From the NCBI GenBank assembly GCA_000991805.1, contig LBSF01000033.1, forward strand, positions 1-6,642: a stretch of DNA of 6,642 nt, in the 5' to 3' direction. Source of the stretch: a candidate division WS6 bacterium GW2011_GWC2_36_7. GTDB taxonomy: Bacteria > Patescibacteriota > Dojkabacteria > SC72. Both the position numbers and the translations under genes were made by a program. The notes beneath the pieces are model-generated. The model was not told where the DNA came from. It searched no databases and saw only the letters and a list, made by a program, of their open reading frames with translations. This document shows, one piece after another, positions 1-5,416 of the stretch (its first letter is position 1; the number at the start of each line of letters is the position of its first letter).

Positions 1-111
1 AACAAGAACCTAACTATTGAAAATTTTAAGGACGCTATAGAAAAAGAGCTTAGCAAGCTCATTTACAAGAAGACCGAAAGAGAACCAATTATCCTCACAG
101 TGGTTATCTAA
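1..111 (+). CDS. RNase J-like ribonuclease, C-terminal fragment (5' end outside window)
   Basis: The first 36 codons are open in frame 1 and end in TAA at 109-111. The tail has a helix rich in Lys and Glu followed by LIYKKTEREPIILTVVI. This resembles the C-terminal signature of RNase J metallo-beta-lactamase ribonucleases, which typically end in a helix, then a 'fl..kT.R.PmIlPvi.ev' strand of the small C-terminal domain. RNase J carries out 5'-to-3' exonuclease and endonuclease mRNA decay and rRNA maturation in the cytoplasm. The catalytic domain lies outside the window, so identity rests only on this tail. The next gene's -10 element begins 14 bases after the stop, so the downstream unit probably has its own promoter. 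Confidence 0.68.
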   Translation, partial: NKNLTIENFKDAIEKELSKLIYKKTEREPIILTVVI

Positions 112-122
112 TCCCTTAAATG

Positions 123-131
123 TGCTATACT
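123..131 (+). promoter_or_regulatory. Extended -10 promoter (TGCTATACT) for the FtsA-like gene
   Basis: TGCTATACT matches the extended -10 consensus TGnTATAAT except for one base of the hexamer (TATACT, 126-131). No good -35 box is seen at 16-18 bp spacing, which is normal for extended -10 promoters. The expected transcription start, six to seven bases after the hexamer, falls at about 137-138, on the first in-frame ATG of the next gene. This predicts a leaderless mRNA. The element also overlaps the upstream GTG codon at 122, which argues against that codon as the start. Confidence 0.5.
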
Positions 132-136
132 TTCGT

Positions 137-1390
137 ATGCTAAACTTGCCTTTTTTAAGAAACTTTTCTGAAAACAATTCCTTGTTAGATTCTAACAAAA
201 ACGTAATTGCGTTAGATATTGGTACTGAGAAATTAAAGAGCCTTCTGTTCTCAATGGATAGCACTGGCATCAATATTAAAAAGATTTCTCGTATTGAGCA
301 ACAGCAGAATGCAATGCGAAGTGGAATAATCACCAACCTCGATACTGTATTGGACAACTGTCGACTTTCCATCTCTGAACTAACAAGTAGGCTCTCAGAT
401 GAGGACATGCCTAAGCATGTAGTAATGGGTATCGCAGGAGAATATATTCAAGGTGTATCCATCGTCATCAACTATCAAAGAGAAGAGAATTTTGACAAAG
501 AGGTAACTGCAAAGGAACAGGAAAATATCATAAAGCAAATAAAGGAGAAAATCGAAGTAAATGGAAAAGAAGATTTGGGTGCTAGAACAGGATTACAAAA
601 CGATGACATAGAGATATTGCACATAACTAAGACAGGATTGGAAATAGGGGGGATGCCCGTCGATTCCCTAGTAGGGTACAAGGGGAGAGAAGTTAAGCTT
701 AACTTCTACGCTTCCTTTGCACCAAAGACATATGTCGAAGCACTCAGAAAAGTAGCTCAGGAATTAAATCTAAATATTCTAGGTATCGTTTCTCAACCTT
801 TTGCCGTAGCACGAGCATTCAATGGTTCTACTAACAAAGACTTCTCTGCCATATTCATAGATATTGGAGGTGGAACCTCTGATATTGCCGTAGTTGAGAA
901 AGGCAATATCGTAGAAACCAAGATGTTTGCCTTTGGAGGACGGACCTTTACCAAAGAGATCGTAAATACTCTTTCCTTAGACTATCGCCATGCTGAACAA
1001 AGAAAAATTAAATATTCCGACAAAGACCTTACAAAAGAACTTGCTCGAGAAGTACAGAAAGTGGTATATCCCGTTGCCAATCTTTGGATGAAAACCTTAA
1101 AAACAGCATTTTACAGTTGCGACGACATCGATACATTCCCAGGACAAATATATCTTTGTGGAGGCGGTGCCTTACTACCCGAAATCAAAGAGGTCATGCT
1201 TGAATTCCCATGGAAGAAATATCTTCCATTCCCAGTTGTACCAAGGATAGAATATTTCACTCCACAGAAGCTTGATAATATAGTAGACTTGAGTGGCGAT
1301 CTAAAATATGTATTTGATATTACTCCTGCCGCCTTAGCAAAATTTGCATATGATAATGAGGTAAATAGATTTAAAAAGATACCAACCTAA
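137..1390 (+). CDS. FtsA/PilM-type actin-like ATPase
   Basis: The protein is a cytoplasmic actin-fold ATPase of 417 residues from the ATG at 137; the frame is open to a GTG at 122, adding five residues. Numbered from the GTG, phosphate-1 is VIALDIGTEKLKSLLF at 28-43, phosphate-2 is IFIDIGGGTSDIAVVE at 244-259, and the adenosine motif is IYLCGGGALLPEIKE at 343-357. The AEQRKIKYSD stretch near 291-300 matches the 'AE.lKi.yg' region of FtsA. Residues about 98-200 would hold the FtsA-specific 1C (SHS2) subdomain. FtsA tethers FtsZ to the membrane, while the related PilM binds the cytoplasmic tail of PilN in type IV pilus machines. The C-terminus (EVNRFKKIPT) shows no obvious FtsA amphipathic membrane-targeting helix, and no ftsZ or pil gene is adjacent. 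The next gene, encoding a membrane protein, overlaps by one base (TAATG), so the two are probably translationally coupled and may act together. The superfamily is secure; FtsA versus PilM-like role is open. Confidence 0.88.
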   Translation: MLNLPFLRNFSENNSLLDSNKNVIALDIGTEKLKSLLFSMDSTGINIKKISRIEQQQNAMRSGIITNLDTVLDNCRLSISELTSRLSDEDMPKHVVMGIAGEYIQGVSIVINYQREENFDKEVTAKEQENIIKQIKEKIEVNGKEDLGARTGLQNDDIEILHITKTGLEIGGMPVDSLVGYKGREVKLNFYASFAPKTYVEALRKVAQELNLNILGIVSQPFAVARAFNGSTNKDFSAIFIDIGGGTSDIAVVEKGNIVETKMFAFGGRTFTKEIVNTLSLDYRHAEQRKIKYSDKDLTKELAREVQKVVYPVANLWMKTLKTAFYSCDDIDTFPGQIYLCGGGALLPEIKEVMLEFPWKKYLPFPVVPRIEYFTPQKLDNIVDLSGDLKYVFDITPAALAKFAYDNEVNRFKKIPT

Positions 1391-3258
1391 TGGAAGAAAA
1401 CGAGAAAATAACTAAAATTGTAGTAGGCCGGGAAGACGAATTAACCGATGTAGTTAGCGGGATATTAAATGCGAAGACAGATAGGATAATCCTAACATTT
1501 GCTGAAGAATCAGACATTTTAATTAGTTCCATCAATCTCTCTGTCATTAAAGAAACTGCCGAAGAAGAGGGAAAGGTTCTTGTCTGTCAAATTATTAAAA
1601 ACCCTACTGGACAAAGAAATTCAAAAATCGCGGGCATAACTACAATAGATACGCCCAACAATCCAACTGAGGATGTCTGGGAAAAGGCACAAACTCCAGA
1701 ACCTGTCGCAAAATCTCCTGTTGTAGAGAAATCTGAAGCAAAGCTCGAGGAAAAATCTACAACTTCAGAAAGTTCAAATTCTAAAAGCTCAAGCTTTGAA
1801 ACTAGAATAAATGAAGCCATCCAGAAGAGTAGAACTGATATTGAGAAGAAAAAAGATGTTAAGACTATACATCAAGATGGAATCATCATCTCCGTAGGGG
1901 AGGATCTACCATCCGAAGAAAATGACACTTCCGAAGTAAAGCCAAATCTTTCTAATCTTGATTTCAAAGATGTTCTAAAAACAGAGCAATCACATAAAGA
2001 TAGAAAACCTCTTTTCAGTTTCTTACAATTCCTTAGTCCTAAGACAAAATCTTCGCCTTCTAATACTATTTCGACCCAGGCTCCATTGACAAGAAAATTC
2101 AAAAAGTTGCTTCCAATTCTCTTAATCTCTGTAGTATTCATAACTGCGCTAGTACTTGTTGTATACTTGAATACGGTTCCCTTTGTAAAAGTAAGGGTAT
2201 TTGTAAAAGCCCAAGAGGTAAGCATTGAAAGGACATTTACAGGAGACGCAAATATTAAAGAAATTGATTTTGAGGCACTTAAAATTCCAATTAAGACAGA
2301 ATCGGTAGAAGAAGCCCGATCGACATCAATAACTGCAACGGGGAGAGCATTTAAAGGGGAGAAGTCCGCTGGTGCCGTTACTCTTACACATCCAAATCCT
2401 TCTGGAACATGTACGGCTCTTTCACTTCCTGCAGGACAGGTAGTTATTTCTGCAGATGGAAAGACATACTCATTAGACAGCGCAATCTCGCTAGAGTGTG
2501 ATAGTTTCCTCACTACCCCTGTACACGCAACGGATATTGGAGAGGAATATAATACACCAAGTTCATATTTCACTGTACAAAACTATTCTAGTACTGAGGT
2601 ATTTGGATACAGATCAGGGACCTTTACTGGTGGCTCTAAGACTGAATATACTGTGCTCTCTCTTTCTGATGTAAATACCGCAAGTGATGAACTAAAGACT
2701 TCTTCAATTAGTGAAGCCGAAAAGGCTTTACAAGAGAAACAGGGTGAGTGGGCCTTAATTACAGATAGCGTAAAAAGTGAGATTAAAAAAGATAGTCTCA
2801 AGACAGATGTAGCAATAGGGGCAGAAGCCACACAAGCGAATCTTTCTTTGACAGTCACAAGCTCTGGAACCTACTACTACAGTAATGGCTTTGATGCTGG
2901 TGTTGCTACTCTTTTGACAACTGAGGCGCAAACTAAGAATCTTTTCCAAACTGATCAGAATTTAGATCTTACATTAGGAGAGGATATCCAAAAGGATGTT
3001 TCTGTAGTACAGAAAACCGATAACTCTGTTTTGATCAAACTAATTGCCAGTGGTTCTGTACAGCCAAAAATAGATAAAACAGAGATTGTAAATACTCTAA
3101 AGGGTAAGAAGTGGAAAGAGGGGACTACATATTTAGATGGTTTGAAATATTCGGATAAGGCTACCATGTATGAATTCAATCCTGTGAACTTCCCACAGTC
3201 TCTTTACTACTTCCCAAAGAGACAGGGTGGTATTCTTGTTGAGATAGTAGATATATAA
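1390..3258 (+). CDS. Bitopic membrane protein with baseplate J-like extracytoplasmic region
   Basis: The 622-residue product has four visible parts. Residues 1-90 look like a compact alpha/beta (Rossmann-like) domain with alternating strands IVVG, RIILTFAEE and KVLVCQII. Residues 91-235 are a Ser/Glu/Lys/Pro-rich, probably disordered linker. One transmembrane helix spans about 240-260, preceded by TRKFKK, so the positive-inside rule puts the N-terminus in the cytoplasm. Residues 265-622 are extracytoplasmic and beta-rich, with ARSTSITATGRAFKGEKSAG at 309-328, a DGKTYSLDS strand at 356-364 and ATDIGEEYN at 380-388. These resemble the baseplate J/gp47-like domain that I recall being annotated in many CPR membrane proteins. 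The C-terminal 60 residues (GKKWKEGTTYLDGL, then a final strand GGILVEIVDI) resemble a small terminal beta domain. C341 and C370 are the only extracytoplasmic cysteines and could pair. No signal peptide or Shine-Dalgarno is seen, and the start overlaps the ATPase stop. The function is unknown; a phage origin is unlikely because no other phage gene is present. Confidence 0.82.
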   Translation: MEENEKITKIVVGREDELTDVVSGILNAKTDRIILTFAEESDILISSINLSVIKETAEEEGKVLVCQIIKNPTGQRNSKIAGITTIDTPNNPTEDVWEKAQTPEPVAKSPVVEKSEAKLEEKSTTSESSNSKSSSFETRINEAIQKSRTDIEKKKDVKTIHQDGIIISVGEDLPSEENDTSEVKPNLSNLDFKDVLKTEQSHKDRKPLFSFLQFLSPKTKSSPSNTISTQAPLTRKFKKLLPILLISVVFITALVLVVYLNTVPFVKVRVFVKAQEVSIERTFTGDANIKEIDFEALKIPIKTESVEEARSTSITATGRAFKGEKSAGAVTLTHPNPSGTCTALSLPAGQVVISADGKTYSLDSAISLECDSFLTTPVHATDIGEEYNTPSSYFTVQNYSSTEVFGYRSGTFTGGSKTEYTVLSLSDVNTASDELKTSSISEAEKALQEKQGEWALITDSVKSEIKKDSLKTDVAIGAEATQANLSLTVTSSGTYYYSNGFDAGVATLLTTEAQTKNLFQTDQNLDLTLGEDIQKDVSVVQKTDNSVLIKLIASGSVQPKIDKTEIVNTLKGKKWKEGTTYLDGLKYSDKATMYEFNPVNFPQSLYYFPKRQGGILVEIVDI

Positions 3259-3273
3259 AAATAAGGTTCTTTG

Positions 3274-3282
3274 TGATAAAAT
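3274..3282 (+). promoter_or_regulatory. Extended -10 promoter (TGATAAAAT) for the tRNA pair
   Basis: TGATAAAAT fits TGnTATAAT with one hexamer mismatch (TAAAAT, 3277-3282). It lies in the 37-base gap between the stop codon at 3258 and tRNA-Arg. Transcription would start at about 3289, giving a short 5' leader for RNase P to remove. No clear -35 box is seen. The tRNAs could also be reached by read-through from the upstream gene. Confidence 0.45.
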
Positions 3283-3295
3283 ACCCCAAGAATAT

Positions 3296-3372
3296 GTACC
3301 TGTAGCTCAATTGGATAGAGCAATTGCCTTCTAAGCAGTAGGTCGTCGGTTCGAATCCGGCCAGGTACGCCA
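3296..3372 (+). tRNA. tRNA-Arg (anticodon TCT)
   Basis: A full cloverleaf folds by eye. The acceptor stem GTACCTG (3296-3302) pairs perfectly with CAGGTAC (3362-3368). The D arm is GCTC/GAGC with a GG in its loop. The anticodon stem ATTGC/GCAGT has one T-G pair, and its seven-base loop CTTCTAA places TCT at 3330-3332. The T arm is GTCGG-TTCGAAT-CCGGC with one T-G pair. The discriminator is G, and CCA is encoded at 3370-3372. It decodes AGA, a frequent arginine codon in the genes here. Nine bases separate it from the next tRNA, so the two are probably one transcript. Confidence 0.97.
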
Positions 3373-3381
3373 TAGTTTCTA

Positions 3382-3471
3382 GGAGAGATGCCTGAGTGGT
3401 CGAAAGGAAACGCTTGGAAAGCGTTCGTACGAGTAATCGTACCGTGGGTTCGAATCCCTCTCTCTCCGCCA
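3382..3471 (+). tRNA. tRNA-Ser (anticodon GGA)
   Basis: This is a class II tRNA of 90 bases. The acceptor GGAGAGA (3382-3388) pairs fully with TCTCTCC. The anticodon stem AACGC/GCGTT encloses TTGGAAA, placing GGA at 3416-3418. The long variable arm contains a six-pair stem, GTACGA/TCGTAC, around a GTAA loop, the hallmark of tRNA-Ser. The T loop is TTCGAAT. The T stem GTGGG/CCCTC carries one T-T mismatch at its second pair. CCA is encoded at 3469-3471. It reads UCC and UCU codons. The gene ends two bases from the stop codon of the convergent membrane-protein gene, with no intervening terminator. Confidence 0.97.
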
Positions 3472-3473
3472 GA

Positions 3474-4862
3474 CTATTTCAACAATAGTAAGAAGAGGAT
3501 TCCTCCAATAATCATTCCCTGTGGTAAGCTAAACAAATAATGATCAAAACATCCAATAACAACCAGTGTTAATATCACCAACCATTTAAACCAATTCATC
3601 TTAGAAACATTACTAACTAAAACCTTCCCTAACAACAGAACATAAAGTAGGGAACCAACAATCCCCAACTCAGCAATCATCAACAACAACACATTATGTA
3701 CAGGCTGTATTAACAACACACCATTAACCGTACTAGGAATATTATTCTCCATCCCTTTTGTAAAATTTCCCAACCCAGTACCAAACATTAAGTTATTCTT
3801 CATCACACCCAAACCACTCTTCATTAAATTAATCCTGTCCGTCCAACTTGTATCATTTCCTGATATTAAATTAGTAAACCTTTCCACTAGGAGGAGAGGA
3901 GTAAAGGAAAAGAGTTTTCCTTTGATCAATTTGTATACCAATGTTACAAAAACAATCCCCAATACAAGCAATATTACAATCCTAGAAAACGTCAATGTTA
4001 CAAATATACAACTCAATATAATCAAGAGAATGGAAAGTTTTTTGTAAAAACCTTCAGATTTAGAAAACAAAAATAATCCCAAAAGAACATTCATTACAAA
4101 ATATCCCCCTAAAACATTAGGATGTGGGAAAGTACCATATGCCCTTAGAAATACCTCACTATTCAAGGTCACGAAACTAGAACCCTGCATACCACTAACC
4201 ACTTGAGATTCTCCTAACATAGAAAGACCAAGTGAAGAGCCGCCTATGAACTGCATAGTACCTAGCACTCCCTGTATAAGCACAGAAGCTACAGAAATCC
4301 ATAGAATGCATTTGTAGATATTCGAATGTTTCTGTGTCTTTAAATAGTCAATAAGGAAGAGTAGAGAGATAGAGCCTAAAACCAATCGTCCTCCATTAAC
4401 TAAAGAATTAAGATCTAATCTAAATGCGCTCTGTAAAAGAAGAAATAGTCCTAAAGGTATCAAATATATCAGGAATTTATGTAGTATCACCTGCATATGC
4501 TTCCGACCATATTCATATATATATGAAGCAATTAAAAGCACCAATCCTAGGTCCAATATTGAAATAGTTGGTACAAGATAGTTAGTATAGATACCACTTA
4601 CATATGGATCTGTATTAAAAAATAGAACATGGGTAGGTAGCTGATAGGTTAAGTTGAATGGGAGGGTAATTAATATATACAAGATACTAGAAAGTACAAC
4701 GCTTTTTGTTTTAATACTAACCACTAGCCAGATTATTAATGAAAGGAGAAGAACAACCGATCTAAGGACATTCTCTTGCATCAAAAAGAGTAGGGGTACA
4801 GTCAACAAAACAAAAATTCCAAGTTGAAACCAATACTGTTTTAGAAATTTTCGTATATCCAT
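3474..4862 (-). CDS. O-antigen ligase/polymerase-like (Wzy_C/WaaL family) polytopic membrane protein
   Basis: The 462-residue, very hydrophobic protein has about eleven or twelve membrane segments. Family-like motifs include YGTFPHPNVLGGY at 242-254, just after R240; TDRINLMKSG with R343 followed by MFGTGLGNF at 359-367; QPVHNVLLLMIAELGIVGS at 386-404; and FDHYLFSLPQG at 439-449. This order (the Arg-containing loop, the H-N pair, then E-L-G-I-x-G) is typical of the O-antigen ligase domain. Such enzymes move undecaprenyl- or lipid-linked glycans to an acceptor or polymerise them on the outer face of the cytoplasmic membrane. In a probable CPR cell lacking a classical LPS outer membrane, the product is more likely an envelope polysaccharide or a glycosylated protein; that is inference. 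It lies 25 bases downstream of jag on the same strand and has its own -10-like box. The acceptor cannot be told from the sequence. Confidence 0.88.
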   Translation of the reverse strand: MDIRKFLKQYWFQLGIFVLLTVPLLFLMQENVLRSVVLLLSLIIWLVVSIKTKSVVLSSILYILITLPFNLTYQLPTHVLFFNTDPYVSGIYTNYLVPTISILDLGLVLLIASYIYEYGRKHMQVILHKFLIYLIPLGLFLLLQSAFRLDLNSLVNGGRLVLGSISLLFLIDYLKTQKHSNIYKCILWISVASVLIQGVLGTMQFIGGSSLGLSMLGESQVVSGMQGSSFVTLNSEVFLRAYGTFPHPNVLGGYFVMNVLLGLFLFSKSEGFYKKLSILLIILSCIFVTLTFSRIVILLVLGIVFVTLVYKLIKGKLFSFTPLLLVERFTNLISGNDTSWTDRINLMKSGLGVMKNNLMFGTGLGNFTKGMENNIPSTVNGVLLIQPVHNVLLLMIAELGIVGSLLYVLLLGKVLVSNVSKMNWFKWLVILTLVVIGCFDHYLFSLPQGMIIGGILFLLLLK

Positions 4863-4868
4863 TAGCTA

Positions 4869-4877
4869 ATTCTATCA
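4869..4877 (-). promoter_or_regulatory. Extended -10 promoter (TGATAGAAT) for the O-antigen ligase-like gene
   Basis: Read on the minus strand, TGATAGAAT fits TGnTATAAT with one hexamer mismatch. Exactly six bases (TAGCTA) separate the hexamer from the ATG at 4862. The expected transcription start therefore falls on or next to the start codon, again predicting a leaderless transcript. No -35 box is evident. The element sits inside the 25-base gap after the jag stop codon. Confidence 0.5.
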
Positions 4878-4887
4878 ACAGAAAGAA

Positions 4888-5370
4888 CTATTTAACAGCT
4901 GGAAGTATGACAATATATCTATCCATACCCTCACCACGACTCTCAGTTGTAATATCATCGAATTTCTCCAATGCAATATGTACAATTCTTCTGTCAGATG
5001 GCTTCATAGGAGGAAGAGCAACCTCATCACCCATGATTCTTACATCATCAGCCTTCTGTAGTGCTAATTCTTCAAGCTGCTTATCCTTTTCTAATCTATA
5101 TCCACCAACATCGACAAAAACCTTAAATGGGGTATCTTCTGAGATCTTTCTGCCAAGAATAATTTGAGTCATGAACTGAAGAGAATCTAAATGTCTTCCT
5201 CTATTACCAATCATATAACCTAGATCCTCACCATTGAATGCAATCTTGATATATTTAGTATTTTCATCCCCATCTTCTACTTTACACTCCTTAGTACACT
5301 CAACACCTAATAACTCACAGAGCTTATCTACTTCCTCGTTAACAATTTTAAGAATTTCGCTATCTTTCAT
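4888..5370 (-). CDS. jag: KH-R3H RNA-binding protein Jag/KhpB (SpoIIIJ-associated)
   Basis: The 160-residue protein has a KH domain at about 38-115 with the GxxG loop IGNRGRHLDSLQ (54-65). An R3H domain follows at about 118-158: PMKPSDRRIVHIAL contains the R-x3-H signature (R127, H131), then TESRGEGMDRYIVI. This is a close match to the Jag/KhpB/EloR family, cytoplasmic RNA-binding proteins that in other bacteria influence cell elongation and division. The N-terminal Jag_N domain found in Bacillus and Streptococcus proteins is absent. Only about 35 residues precede the KH core, two of them cysteines in ECTKEC. The gene lies 46 bases downstream of yidC, the standard position for jag. No Shine-Dalgarno is visible before the ATG. 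Confidence 0.95.
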   Translation of the reverse strand: MKDSEILKIVNEEVDKLCELLGVECTKECKVEDGDENTKYIKIAFNGEDLGYMIGNRGRHLDSLQFMTQIILGRKISEDTPFKVFVDVGGYRLEKDKQLEELALQKADDVRIMGDEVALPPMKPSDRRIVHIALEKFDDITTESRGEGMDRYIVILPAVK

Positions 5371-5373
5371 AAC

Positions 5374-5401
5374 ATTAAAATATATTTAATTTATTTCTCA
5401 A
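5374..5401 (-). promoter_or_regulatory. Possible promoter region before jag
   Basis: On the minus strand the yidC-jag gap reads TTGAGA, 16 bases, TTTAAT, then GTT and the ATG. Both hexamers match the sigma-70 consensus at five of six positions. However, this would start transcription inside the start codon. A second box, TATATT (5379-5384), lies eight bases before the ATG and would give an almost leaderless mRNA. The gap is strongly AT-rich, so chance matches are likely; jag may simply be read from yidC. Confidence 0.28.
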
Positions 5402-5416
5402 AATAACGGGGTAGAG

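Noticed and set aside
652..685. Short GC-rich inverted repeat (CCCTA-G-TAGGG) within the ATPase gene
   Set aside because: Only five pairs, in the middle of a conserved coding region, with no T-tract or repeat elsewhere.
1872..2573. Long minus-strand open frame (233 codons) opposite the membrane-protein gene
   Set aside because: The plus-strand frame has clear domains and a TM helix; the opposite frame shows no recognisable motif and is a shadow.
1390..3258. Prophage or tailocin baseplate gene
   Set aside because: The J-like region follows a TM helix and a cytoplasmic domain, and no tail, capsid, lysis or integrase gene is nearby; an envelope protein fits better.
3176..3373. Minus-strand 65-codon frame beginning MAYLAGFEPTTYC
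   Set aside because: It is mainly the antisense of tRNA-Arg; the GFEPTTYCL...QLSYR string is a known artefact of translating tRNA genes backwards.
4512..4527. Perfect 16-base palindrome TTCATATATATATGAA
   Set aside because: It lies inside the ligase-like gene encoding SYIYE of a membrane segment and is made of alternating AT; likely coding chance rather than an operator.
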